Origin: UBA6054 sp964522095
Lineage (GTDB): Bacteria > Planctomycetota > Phycisphaerae > Phycisphaerales > UBA1924
Direction of reading: 5' to 3'
DNA: 61,089 nt
NCBI GenBank assembly: GCA_964522095.1
Contig: CAZFSO010000005.1
Span: 1-61,089 of the forward strand
Part shown: piece by piece, positions 25,984 to 34,314 of the stretch
Position numbering within the stretch: position 1 is the stretch's first letter
Layout: each line of letters starts with the position of its first letter
The notes under the pieces: generated by a model
Told to the model about the DNA's origin: nothing
Seen by the model: only the letters and a program-made list of their open reading frames with translations
The model's database searches: none
Translations under genes and position numbers: made by a program

Positions 25984-26016
25984 GAAGGCCCGGACCCGTC
26001 CGGGCCTTCTTTCTTT
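25984..26016 (+). terminator. Intrinsic terminator after sigma factor gene
   Basis: A perfect 10-bp stem GAAGGCCCGG / CCGGGCCTTC with a 6-base loop (ACCCGT) is followed by TTTCTTT. It lies 22 bases after the sigma factor stop codon and insulates it from the pilT unit. Confidence 0.9.
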
Positions 26017-26073
26017 GCCCGCCCGCGCCCCGGCCGCCCGCGGAACCGGGGGCGGCCCCGGCCCGAACCTTGG

Positions 26074-26102
26074 ATGCCCGGCGGTTCCGTCGCGCGTACC
26101 CT
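26074..26102 (+). promoter_or_regulatory. Possible promoter of the pilT unit
   Basis: ATGCCC (26074-26079) and TACCCT (26097-26102) are spaced by 17 bases, similar to the TTGCCC-N17-TACGAT promoter upstream of the sigma gene. The start would lie about 60 bases before the pilT ATG. Confidence 0.35.
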
Positions 26103-26169
26103 TCATTTCACATCAGACTGGCCCCGCGACAGCCCTGCCCGCGCCGGAGCCGAGAGGATCATTCCCACG

Positions 26170-27333
26170 ATGAGCCTGACCGAATCCCCTCAGACCGTCA
26201 ACCAGACCGGGCGCGTCGCCGCGGACATCTCCTCGCTCCGACGCGAGACCGACCCCCACGCGACGCGCTGGGGCGACTTTCTCAAGGCCACCATCAAGTT
26301 CAACGGCTCGGACCTGATCATGAAGTCCGGCCAGAAGCCCAAGATCCGCCTGCGCGGCTCGCTCAAGTCCCTCGACGTCGACCCCGTCTCCGCCGACGAG
26401 TTCTTCCAGATCGCCCAGGCCATCCTCACGCCCCAGCAGATCGAGGACCTCAAGCACTTCGGCTCGGTCGACTTCGCGTACAACTACGACAAGGACCACC
26501 GCTTCCGCGTCAACCTCTTCATGGCCCGCGGCACGATCTCCGTCGCCGCCCGGAACATCACCAGCGAGATCCTGCCCTTCGAGGGCCTGCACCTGCCGCC
26601 CGTCATGGCCGAGATCGCCATGCAGCCCCAGGGCATCGTGCTGCTCTGCGGCGTGACCGGCTCGGGCAAGTCGACCACCATCGCGTCGATGCTCGACTAC
26701 ATCAACGCCCGCAAGAACATCCACATCCTCACCCTCGAGGACCCGATCGAGTACATCTTCGAGGACAAGAAGGCCGTCATCAACCAGCGCGAGATCGGGC
26801 TGGACTGCCTGGACTTCAAGACCGGCCTGCGCGCCCTCGTCCGCGAGAACCCCGACGTCGTGCTCGTCGGCGAGATGCGCGACCAGGAGACCTTCGAGGC
26901 CGCCCTGCACGCCGCCGAGACCGGCCACCTGGTCTACGGCACCATCCACGCCTCCAGCACCACGCAGACCTTCAGCCGCATCTACGGCCTGTTCCCGCAG
27001 GACGAGATCGACCAGGTCCGCAAGATCCTCGCCTACCAGATGCGGGCGTTCGTGTACCAGAAGCTCCTGCCGACCCTGCACGAGAACATCTTCCGCATCC
27101 CCGCGGTGGAGATCCTCATCAACAACGGCGTGGTGCGCAAGTACATCCTCGACGAGCGCGAGGGCGACCTGCGCGACGTGCTCAACTCCATCGAGGCGCG
27201 CCAGGTCGGCATGGTCGACTTCAACGACTCGCTGGTCGAACTCGTGGAGAAAGAGTACATCCACACCCGGGTGGCCCTCGAGGCCTCGCCCAACGTCGAC
27301 GACCTGCAGATGAAACTCAAGAAGTTCAAGTGA
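26170..27333 (+). CDS. pilT: PilT-like type IV pilus/twitching ATPase
   Basis: 387 residues, a secretion-type ATPase of the PilT/PilU group. Walker A is GVTGSGKST (161-169), the Asp box is LTLEDPIEY, Walker B is ENPDVVLVGEMRD (227-239) with the catalytic Glu in GEMRD, and the His box is HAAETGHLVYGTIHA. All active-site residues are intact. PilT powers pilus retraction. The first ~30 residues before the PilT domain are extra and variable. The frame is open upstream, but the ATG at 26170 agrees with homology. No pilin or pilus assembly genes are adjacent; instead two membrane genes follow. Confidence 0.9.
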   Translation: MSLTESPQTVNQTGRVAADISSLRRETDPHATRWGDFLKATIKFNGSDLIMKSGQKPKIRLRGSLKSLDVDPVSADEFFQIAQAILTPQQIEDLKHFGSVDFAYNYDKDHRFRVNLFMARGTISVAARNITSEILPFEGLHLPPVMAEIAMQPQGIVLLCGVTGSGKSTTIASMLDYINARKNIHILTLEDPIEYIFEDKKAVINQREIGLDCLDFKTGLRALVRENPDVVLVGEMRDQETFEAALHAAETGHLVYGTIHASSTTQTFSRIYGLFPQDEIDQVRKILAYQMRAFVYQKLLPTLHENIFRIPAVEILINNGVVRKYILDEREGDLRDVLNSIEARQVGMVDFNDSLVELVEKEYIHTRVALEASPNVDDLQMKLKKFK

Positions 27334-27397
27334 ACCGGGCGCCGCCGGCCCGGCCCGGGCCGCACGCCGCGCACCCCGCCAGGAAGGACCCGTCCAG

Positions 27398-29107
27398 GTG
27401 AACGAACCGTTGACCCTCGCGCAGACCGTCCCGGACGCCGGCGCCGCCGTGCTGCTGCTCTCGGTCTGGAAGCCCGTCGTCCTCTTCGCCCCGTTCGTCG
27501 CCTGGGCGTGGTTCGTCTCCGCGGTGCTGGACAAGCAGGCCCAGCGGTTCTTCCTCGGCCAGGAGAGGTGGGCGCTGATCCACATGCTCTTCGGCCTGGC
27601 TGCGCTGGCCGCGGTGGTCTTCGTGCCCATCGACGGGTTCGCGGGCTTCGCCGCCACGCTGCTCATCGTCCTGACGCTGCTCGCCGGCGACGTCGGGCTG
27701 TTCGTCGCCATCACCAACCGCGACGAGCGCGTGCCCGAGCGGGCGCGCCTGAGCCTGAACTTCGAGGAAATGAAGGCGGCCCGCGAGGAGAAGGCCAAGG
27801 TCAAGCAACTCGGAACCTCCGAACTGGTCATCGTCGGGGCCAACAAGATGAAGGTCCCCCCGCCCCCCAAGGAGGCGCCCGAGTTCGCCGTCCGCCTGGC
27901 CGCCGAGCAGGTGCTCGCAAAGGCCTTCGGCATGCACGCCTCCCAGATCGACGTCCTGCCCGCCAACGAGTCGACCTACGCCGCCTCCTACCTCGTCGAC
28001 GGCGTGCGCCAGGCCGGCGACCCCATCGCACGGGCCGACGCCATCCAGATCATCGACTTCTGGAAGGCCTGCGCCGGCATGGACGTCCAGGACCGCCGTC
28101 GCAAACTCCAGGGCGAGGTCTCAGTCTCCGGGGGCGACATGAGCGCCACGACCGTCAAACTGGTCACCAGCGGCTCGGCGTCCGGCATGCGCCTCTCCAT
28201 GATCTTCAACCCCGCCGAGGCCGTCCGGCGCAAGCCCGAGGCCCTGGGCATGCTCGACCGCCAACTCGAGCAGGTCCGCAACTGGGTCAACGAGCCGGGG
28301 GGCGTGGTCCTGATCGCCGGGCCCGCCGACTCGGGACGCACCACCGCGTTCTACTCGATCATCAAACTCCACGACGCCTACACCTCCAACATCTCCACCA
28401 TCGAACTCGACGTCGAGGACGCCATCGAGGGCGTCAAGCAACTGCCCTTCGACCCCTCCGCCGACGGGCCGGACTTCGCCACCACCGTCCGCTCGAACCT
28501 GCGCCGCGACCCCGACGTCCTGGGCATCGCCGAACTGCCCGACGCCGAGACGGCCGCGAACGTCGCCCGGGCCGACCTTGAGCGCAGCCGCGTGTACCTC
28601 TCGCTGCGCGCCAACTCCGCGCTCGAGGCGGTGCAGCTCTACGCCAAGGCCGTGGGCGACCCGGCCCTGGCCTCCCAAGGCCTCAAGGGCGTCATCGCCC
28701 ACCGGCTGCTCCGCGTGCTGTGCAGCAACTGCAAGGTCGCCTACCCCCCCACCCCCGACATGCTCAAGAAACTCGGCCTGTCCGCCGACAAGGTCCCGCA
28801 ACTGTTCAAGAAGGGCGGTCAGGTGCTCGCCCGCAACAAGCCGGAGATCTGCCCGGTGTGCAACGGCGTGGGCTACATGGGCCAGACCGGCTGCTTCGGC
28901 GTCTTCCCGATCGAGGCCGAGGAGAAGGCGCTGATCGCCGAGCAGAACTGGCCCGGCCTGCGCACCGCCATGCGCAAGCGTCAACTGCCCACCGTCCAGC
29001 AGGCCGCCCTGCGCAAGGCCGTCGAGGGCCTGACCAGCATCGAAGAGGTCACGCGCATCACCGCCGACCCCAAGCCCGCCAAGCGCGACCCCGGCTCGGC
29101 CGCCTGA
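27398..29107 (+). CDS. Membrane-embedded degenerate GspE/PilB-like ATPase
   Basis: 569 residues from a GTG, with AGGAAGGA about ten bases upstream. Three hydrophobic helices occupy about residues 18-106, which is not normal for GspE/PilB. The rest resembles GspE but the nucleotide site is altered: Walker A is GPADSGRTT (308-316), with Arg for the invariant Lys, and the Walker B region is DPDVLGIAELPDAETA in place of the usual VGEIRDxETA. The zinc-type tetracysteine (CSNC near 442 and CPVC, followed by NGVGYMGQTG) is kept. It is probably a pseudo-ATPase or a slow one, held at the membrane. It lies 64 bases after pilT and 55 before the CvpA-like gene. Confidence 0.8.
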   Translation: MNEPLTLAQTVPDAGAAVLLLSVWKPVVLFAPFVAWAWFVSAVLDKQAQRFFLGQERWALIHMLFGLAALAAVVFVPIDGFAGFAATLLIVLTLLAGDVGLFVAITNRDERVPERARLSLNFEEMKAAREEKAKVKQLGTSELVIVGANKMKVPPPPKEAPEFAVRLAAEQVLAKAFGMHASQIDVLPANESTYAASYLVDGVRQAGDPIARADAIQIIDFWKACAGMDVQDRRRKLQGEVSVSGGDMSATTVKLVTSGSASGMRLSMIFNPAEAVRRKPEALGMLDRQLEQVRNWVNEPGGVVLIAGPADSGRTTAFYSIIKLHDAYTSNISTIELDVEDAIEGVKQLPFDPSADGPDFATTVRSNLRRDPDVLGIAELPDAETAANVARADLERSRVYLSLRANSALEAVQLYAKAVGDPALASQGLKGVIAHRLLRVLCSNCKVAYPPTPDMLKKLGLSADKVPQLFKKGGQVLARNKPEICPVCNGVGYMGQTGCFGVFPIEAEEKALIAEQNWPGLRTAMRKRQLPTVQQAALRKAVEGLTSIEEVTRITADPKPAKRDPGSAA

Positions 29108-29162
29108 ACCCGCACGCACACGAACGGACCCGCCGCGCCCCGCGCCGGGACGGAGAGCGAAC

Positions 29163-30968
29163 ATGATCTTCAACATTCTCGTCATCGGCCTCGTGCTCGG
29201 CCTCGCCTACGCGTGGATGGTCCGGGGGTTCTTCAACGCGTTCATCCACCTGCTCTGCGTCCTCGTCGCCGGGGCGCTCGCCTTCGCCGTCTGGGAGCCG
29301 GCGACCTACGCCGTCATGGCGGTCAGCCCCGAACGCGGGTTCCTCAGTTTCATCGAGAGCGCCGCGTGGGGCGTCGGCCTGATCCTGCCCTTCTGCGTCT
29401 TCCTGCTCCTCGCCCGCCTCCTGACCGACCGCGTCGTCAGCGCCAACCTGCGCAACAGCAACGCCGCCGACTACGCCGGGGGGGCCGTCTGCGGCCTGGG
29501 CATCGGCGTCATCACCGCAGGCATCACCGTCATCGGGCTCCAGGGCCTGCGCCTGCCCACCGACAACGGCTACCGCCCCGTCTGGTACACCGAGGACCGC
29601 GCCGCCGGCGCCGGCAGCCTCGTGGACAACCAGAACCTCTGGATCCCCGCCGACCGCATCGTCGCGGGCCTCTACGCCAACCTCTCCGAGGGCTCGATGT
29701 CCGTGCCCGAGTCGCTGGCCAAGTGGCGCCCGGACCTCGAACTGGCCGGCTTCGCCGCCCGCATCAGCCCGGGCGACGGGGCGGGGCGCAACGTCATCCA
29801 CCCCGACCACTTCGACGTGGTCCGCGCCTACGCCGTCGGCACGCCGGAACGTCCCCTGGACGCCAACGAACTGCTCGCCGTCGCCGGCTCGTCCACGCCC
29901 CAGCGCTACGTCGGCCCCGACGGCGAGCGCGCCGGCAGGGGACGCCTGCTCGGCTTCGTCGTCCGCTTCGGGCCCGAGGCCAAGGAACGCGGCAAGCGCG
30001 GCGGGCAGGTCATCACGTCCAACGGCCAGGTCCAACTCGTCGCACGCGACGAGGCCCGCGGCCGCTCGGTCACCCTGTTCCCGCTGGCCGCGATCTCCGA
30101 GGGCGCCGACGCCGACGGTCGCCTGGGCCGCTGGCTCTTCGACGCGAACGACGTCTTCATCAGTTCCGTGGGCGGCCAGTCCGAGGCCACCATGGCCTTC
30201 GAGTTCCTCGTGCCCGAGGGCTACCAGCCCATCGCCCTGAACGTCCGCCAGACCCGGGCCGCCATCGCGGACCTCGAGCCCGAGGTCCTCGCCTCCACCG
30301 CCGAGCGTGACGCCCGGGTCGCCGCCGCGACGATCTTCACCGGCGGCTCCGGCGGGACCGCAGCCCCGCCCGCCGACCGCGACGACTCCAACGCCGTCAC
30401 GATCGAGGGCCAGACCAGCGCGTCGGCCGGCAGCGGCTCGGGCCTGCGGGTGGGCAACACCATCGGCGAGATGCTCTCCTCCCAGACCGCCCGCTCGCGG
30501 GTGACGCTCGACGACGAGAACCGCATCGCCGACGGGCAGGCCAAGTTCAGCATCGACGAGATCGGACGCTCGAACGTGCCCGCGGGCCGCACGATGCGGG
30601 TCGACTCGTTCGCCCTGGGGCGCAACCAGACCATGGTGCAACTGGACGTCTCCGCCGGCATGCCCGCCAGCCTGCTCTCCGAGGCCGCCCGCCTGGCCGA
30701 GTCGGACCGGCCCCTGACGCTCATCGACACCAACGGCAACGAGTACCGCGCCATCGGCTTCGTCTACAAGGACCGCGAGATCTTCGAGATCCGCTACACC
30801 CTGGGCAACACGCTCCGCGGCGTCGACGACACCCCGCCGATCAGCACCGCCCGCGACGACCAGCGCCTCACGCTGCTCTTCGTCGTGACCACCGACGCGA
30901 AGATCGCCCAGTTCGCCATCGGCGACGTGGTGGTCGCCAACGTCGAGCCGCCCCTGACGGCCAAGTGA
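29163..30968 (+). CDS. CvpA-like membrane protein with large extracytoplasmic or soluble domain
   Basis: 601 residues. The first ~130 residues hold about four transmembrane helices and read like a CvpA/colicin-V-production domain (start MIFNILVIGLVLGLAYAW). About 470 soluble residues follow that I cannot place in a family; they include a Ser/Gly-rich linker near residues 395-435 and two beta-rich parts. GGAGAG precedes the ATG. It is the last gene of the pilT unit, before a strong terminator at 31005. The partnership with the PilT and degenerate GspE proteins suggests a common membrane machine of unknown purpose. Confidence 0.7.
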   Translation: MIFNILVIGLVLGLAYAWMVRGFFNAFIHLLCVLVAGALAFAVWEPATYAVMAVSPERGFLSFIESAAWGVGLILPFCVFLLLARLLTDRVVSANLRNSNAADYAGGAVCGLGIGVITAGITVIGLQGLRLPTDNGYRPVWYTEDRAAGAGSLVDNQNLWIPADRIVAGLYANLSEGSMSVPESLAKWRPDLELAGFAARISPGDGAGRNVIHPDHFDVVRAYAVGTPERPLDANELLAVAGSSTPQRYVGPDGERAGRGRLLGFVVRFGPEAKERGKRGGQVITSNGQVQLVARDEARGRSVTLFPLAAISEGADADGRLGRWLFDANDVFISSVGGQSEATMAFEFLVPEGYQPIALNVRQTRAAIADLEPEVLASTAERDARVAAATIFTGGSGGTAAPPADRDDSNAVTIEGQTSASAGSGSGLRVGNTIGEMLSSQTARSRVTLDDENRIADGQAKFSIDEIGRSNVPAGRTMRVDSFALGRNQTMVQLDVSAGMPASLLSEAARLAESDRPLTLIDTNGNEYRAIGFVYKDREIFEIRYTLGNTLRGVDDTPPISTARDDQRLTLLFVVTTDAKIAQFAIGDVVVANVEPPLTAK

Positions 30969-31004
30969 CCCCCCCCGCCGGGGCCGGCCCGAAACCGCGA
31001 TGAG

Positions 31005-31035
31005 AAAAGGCCCCGTCTCGCGACGGGGCCTTTTT
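31005..31035. terminator. Bidirectional intrinsic terminator between pilT unit and rplI
   Basis: A 9-bp stem GGCCCCGTC / GACGGGGCC with loop TCGC is flanked by AAAA on the left and TTTTT on the right. It can therefore stop transcription on both strands: the CvpA-like gene from the left and rplI from the right. Confidence 0.9.
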
Positions 31036-31065
31036 CGTGTCTGTTGAGGATCGGGTGGGCCCGGG

Positions 31066-31638
31066 TTACTCAGCGGCCGGGGCGGGGGCGGCCTGGGCCG
31101 GGGGGGCGGGGGCGGGGCGCTCGATCAGGTCGCCCTCGGAGTCGAACTCCATCTCGGGCGGGGCGTCGGCGTCGAGGGCCCGGTCGGCGACGACCCAGAG
31201 TTTGACGTCCGCGCCCAGGTCGGAGTCGACCTTGACGTGGATGTCGAAGGTGTCGACGCGCTTGATCGTGCCGGGCAGGCGCACCTCGCGGGGCTTGATG
31301 TCAAAGCCGACTTCCTGCAGGGCGCTGGCGATGTCCTGCTGGGTGACCGAGCCGTAGAGCTGGCCCTGGTCGTTGCAGGCCCGCACCATGGTCAGTTCCT
31401 GGCCGTCGAGTTTGGCGATCATCTCCTCGCGCTGCTTGCGCAGGGCGGCGAGCTGCTTCTCGGCCTCGGCCCGCTTGTCGGCCAGGTCCTTGATCAACTC
31501 GTCGCTGGGCGTGGTCGCCAGGCCGAAGGGCAGCAGGAAGTTGCGGGCGTAGCCCAGGCGGACGCGGACGATGTCGCCCACGATGCCCAGGTTGTCCACG
31601 TTGTCGGTGAGCAGGAGTTTGACGTGCTTGCTGGCCAT
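31066..31638 (-). CDS. rplI: 50S ribosomal protein L9
   Basis: 190 residues; bL9 binds 23S rRNA near the L1 stalk. The N-terminal domain has VKLLLTDNVDNLGIVGDIV and GYARNFLLPFGLA, followed by the long central helix and the C-terminal domain (TQQDIASALQ). A ~25-residue Pro/Ala-rich tail extends beyond the usual 150 residues. A strong AGGAGG lies five bases before the ATG. It ends the glmU-like/prs/rplY/pth/rpsF/ssb/rplI run. The rpsR gene normally found between rpsF and rplI is absent. Confidence 0.96.
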   Translation of the reverse strand: MASKHVKLLLTDNVDNLGIVGDIVRVRLGYARNFLLPFGLATTPSDELIKDLADKRAEAEKQLAALRKQREEMIAKLDGQELTMVRACNDQGQLYGSVTQQDIASALQEVGFDIKPREVRLPGTIKRVDTFDIHVKVDSDLGADVKLWVVADRALDADAPPEMEFDSEGDLIERPAPAPPAQAAPAPAAE

Positions 31639-31835
31639 ACGGCCTCCTTCGCTGTCCTCGCCCGGGGGTCGCCCGGGCCAGTTGAGGAGCCGCCGCCGGG
31701 CGCACGCCCGGGCCAAGCGGCCCCAACGGGATCCCCCGGCCCGGCCCGGAGGCCGGTCACGAGGGGGAGAAAGCGTAGGCGCCCCGCCGAACGGGACGCC
31801 CACGGACACGGATCGGTTCCGGGCGCGGCGCCCGG

Positions 31836-32300
31836 TCAGAACGGGATGTCGTCGTGGTCGATGACGGGCTCGTCGTGCTGGGGCCGGGAGGTTGAGCCGG
31901 TGCGGGCGTACTGCCCGCCCCCACCGCCGCCGCCGCCACCACCGCCCGAGCCGCCGCTCTCGCGGCCGCCACCGACGAACTCGAAGTTGTCCACGACGAC
32001 CTTGAGTTTGGAGCGCTTGCCCCCGCCGTTGCGGTCCTCCCACTGGTCCAGGCGCAGGCGTCCTTCGAGGAACACGGGGCTGCCCTTGGTGAGGTACTTG
32101 GCCATGGCCTCGGCGCGGGCGCCGAAGATCTCGCAGTCGATGAAGGTCGCCCGCTCCTGCCAGTTGCCCTCGCGGTCCTTGAACCGCTCGTTGACGGCCA
32201 CGCCGAACGACCCCACGCTCATCCCGCTGGGCATCGCGCGGATCTCCACGTCCCGCGTCAGGTTCCCGAGCAGGATGACCTTGTTGAAACTGCCGGCCAT
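31836..32300 (-). CDS. ssb: Single-stranded DNA-binding protein
   Basis: 154 residues. An OB-fold domain (MAGSFNKVILLGNLTRDVEI, WQERATFIDCEIFG) covers about residues 1-105. A Gly-rich linker containing an uninterrupted run of about 11 Gly follows, and the acidic tip DHDDIPF, which recruits replication and repair enzymes, ends the protein. AAGGAGA precedes the ATG. It sits between rpsF and rplI as in many bacteria. Confidence 0.96.
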   Translation of the reverse strand: MAGSFNKVILLGNLTRDVEIRAMPSGMSVGSFGVAVNERFKDREGNWQERATFIDCEIFGARAEAMAKYLTKGSPVFLEGRLRLDQWEDRNGGGKRSKLKVVVDNFEFVGGGRESGGSGGGGGGGGGGGQYARTGSTSRPQHDEPVIDHDDIPF

Positions 32301-32420
32301 GCGATCTCCTTTCCCCCGGCCGGGCGGCCGGGGAAGTCCCTCAAACAATACCCGAACGCCCACGCCCGTGCAAGCGCGGCCCGTCGGACGGGCCCGCACG
32401 CACGCGGCGCGGCTGCTGGA

Positions 32421-32951
32421 TCACTGCTGGCCGCTCTCGGGGGCCTCGGTCACCGGGCCGCCGGTCTGGGCGCCCTCGCGCTCGGCGGCCGGGGGCTCGG
32501 TGCTCTGGGCGGCCGGCTCGGGGGCGCCCAGGCGGACCCGCCCGGAGCCTTCCTCCTCGCTCGCCTCGGCGCGCTCGGCCCGCATCTTGGCCTCGTCGGC
32601 CAGGGCGCGGCGGTCGTCGTGCACCGCGATCTCCTCGTCGGTCAGGTGGTCGGCCTTGACGACCAGCAGGCGGAGGATCTTCGAGGAGATCTGCACGTCG
32701 CGCTCGAGTTTGGTGACCATGTCGGTCGGGCAGGAGAAGTACGACAGGATGTACACGCCGCGCTTCTGCTTGTCGACCTCGTAGGCCAGGCGCCGGTCGT
32801 CCCACTTCTTCATGGCCAGCACGGTCGCGTTGGCGCGGCCGAACAGTTCGTGGATGTGGTCCAGCGTGTCGCCGAACTGGGCGGCGGCAGCCTGCGAAAC
32901 CAGGAACATCCCCTCGTACACGCCCGTGCGGGCCGTCGTCTCGGTCGTCAT
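32421..32951 (-). CDS. rpsF: 30S ribosomal protein S6
   Basis: 176 residues. The bS6 ferredoxin-like fold is clear (VYEGMFLVSQAAA, KKWDDRRLAYEVDKQKRGVY, ERDVQISSKILRLLVVK) over about 100 residues. It is followed by a long acidic Glu/Ala/Pro-rich tail of ~65 residues, much longer than usual. Its start overlaps the pth stop by four bases (32948-32951). S6 normally pairs with S18 on the 30S platform, but rpsR is not in this window. Confidence 0.96.
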   Translation of the reverse strand: MTTETTARTGVYEGMFLVSQAAAAQFGDTLDHIHELFGRANATVLAMKKWDDRRLAYEVDKQKRGVYILSYFSCPTDMVTKLERDVQISSKILRLLVVKADHLTDEEIAVHDDRRALADEAKMRAERAEASEEEGSGRVRLGAPEPAAQSTEPPAAEREGAQTGGPVTEAPESGQQ

Positions 32952-33622
32952 CTGCTTCTCCGTTCTTGATCGGATCCGTGTGTCTCCGGCGCGTGCGCCC
33001 CCTGGGGGGGCTGGCCGGGGTTGTCTGCGGGCCCCCGCGGGTTTTCCGCGGCGGCCTTCTTGTTGAACCTGTTCATCGCGGCCGCGAGCCCGTCCCGCAC
33101 CGCGACCTCCGCCGCGTCCGCCGCCAGGGCCGTGCCGGCCCGGACGGCGTCGAGTTCCTCCTCGCCGAACCGGGAGAGCACCCAGTCGGCCTTGACCCAG
33201 CCCGGGGGCTTCTCGCCGACCCCGATCCGCAGGCGGGGGTAGTCGGCCCCGCCCAGGGCCCGGTCGATGTCGGCCAGCCCGTTGTGCCCGCCCGCGCTGC
33301 CCTTCTCGCGGACGCGCACGTGCCCGACGGGCAGGGCGATCTCGTCGACGATCACGAGCAGGTCCGCGCCCGGGTCGAGTTTGAAGAACCGCACCGCCTC
33401 GCCCACCGACCGGCCGGACAGGTTCATGAAGGTGGTCGGCTTGGCGAGCACGACCCTCTCCCCGCCGATCGACGCGTCGAGCGTGACGGCGTTGAACCTG
33501 GCCCTGGGAACCATGCCTGACGCGTGGCGGCGCGCCAGTTCGTCGAGCGCCAGGAATCCGGCGTTGTGACGCGTGCGCTCGTACTGAGCGCCCGGGTTGC
33601 CCAGGCCGACGATGAGTTTCAT
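32948..33622 (-). CDS. pth: Peptidyl-tRNA hydrolase
   Basis: 224 residues. It releases peptides from tRNA that dropped off ribosomes. Key motifs are IVGLGNPGAQYERTRHNAGF with the catalytic His (HNAG), KPTTFMNLSG, VIVDEIALPVG and the GSAGGHNGL loop. The C-terminal ~35 residues (after NRFN) are a hydrophilic extension. It starts four bases after rplY, and the pair rplY-pth is a conserved arrangement. The stop overlaps the rpsF start. Confidence 0.96.
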   Translation of the reverse strand: MKLIVGLGNPGAQYERTRHNAGFLALDELARRHASGMVPRARFNAVTLDASIGGERVVLAKPTTFMNLSGRSVGEAVRFFKLDPGADLLVIVDEIALPVGHVRVREKGSAGGHNGLADIDRALGGADYPRLRIGVGEKPPGWVKADWVLSRFGEEELDAVRAGTALAADAAEVAVRDGLAAAMNRFNKKAAAENPRGPADNPGQPPQGAHAPETHGSDQERRSR

Positions 33623-33626
33623 GCCC

Positions 33627-34268
33627 TTACTTCTCGTCCTTGGGCTTGTCGGCCAGGACCTCGGGCTGGGCGCCGCCGGCCACGGTGGCCGCCTCGCCGG
33701 TGTCCTCGGTCGCGGCCTTGAGCACCACCTGGACGACCACGGTGTCGGGGTCGGTCAGCAACTGGATGGTCTTGACCGGCATGGCGATGTCGCGGGCGTG
33801 GATGACGTCGCCGACGTCCAGGCCGGAGATGTCCACCTCGATCACGTCGGGCAGGTTGGTCACCTGGCAGTTCAGCGCCAGTTCGGTGACCGGGTGCATC
33901 AGCACCGCGCCGGCCTTCTTCATGCCGACCGGCTCGCCCACGAACTTCAGGGGCGCGTGCGTGTCGACGCGCTCGTTCAGGTCCACCCGGGCGAAGTCGG
34001 CGTGGATGACGTTGGTGCCCAGGTAGTCGTACCCGAGGTCCTTGAGCAGCACGAACTGGTGCTTGCCGTCCAGGTCCATCGAGAAGACCTTCTCGCCCTT
34101 GGCGATGTGCTTGAGCGCCTCGCGGGCGTCGAGCGTGACGGGCACGGGCTCCTGCTTGTGCCCGTAGACCACGGCCGGCAGGCCGCCGGTCTCGCGGACC
34201 CTCTTGGCGTAGCGGGAACCGACCCGCTCGCGGACCTTGGCGTTCAGAAGTGGCGCGTTCTCATGCAT
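33627..34268 (-). CDS. rplY: 50S ribosomal protein L25 / general stress protein Ctc
   Basis: 213 residues, the two-domain bL25-Ctc form that binds 5S rRNA. The N-terminal domain has AKRVRETGGLPAVVYGHKQE, and the C-terminal beta domain has DISGLDVGDVIHARDI. GAGGAGA lies a few bases before the ATG. A short Lys/Asp-rich tail (DKPKDEK) closes the protein. It lies between prs and pth, a common bacterial order. Confidence 0.95.
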   Translation of the reverse strand: MHENAPLLNAKVRERVGSRYAKRVRETGGLPAVVYGHKQEPVPVTLDAREALKHIAKGEKVFSMDLDGKHQFVLLKDLGYDYLGTNVIHADFARVDLNERVDTHAPLKFVGEPVGMKKAGAVLMHPVTELALNCQVTNLPDVIEVDISGLDVGDVIHARDIAMPVKTIQLLTDPDTVVVQVVLKAATEDTGEAATVAGGAQPEVLADKPKDEK

Positions 34269-34314
34269 GGCTGTCTCCTCGTTGCTCCGCTTGTGTGCGT
34301 GGGGTTGGTTGGTC

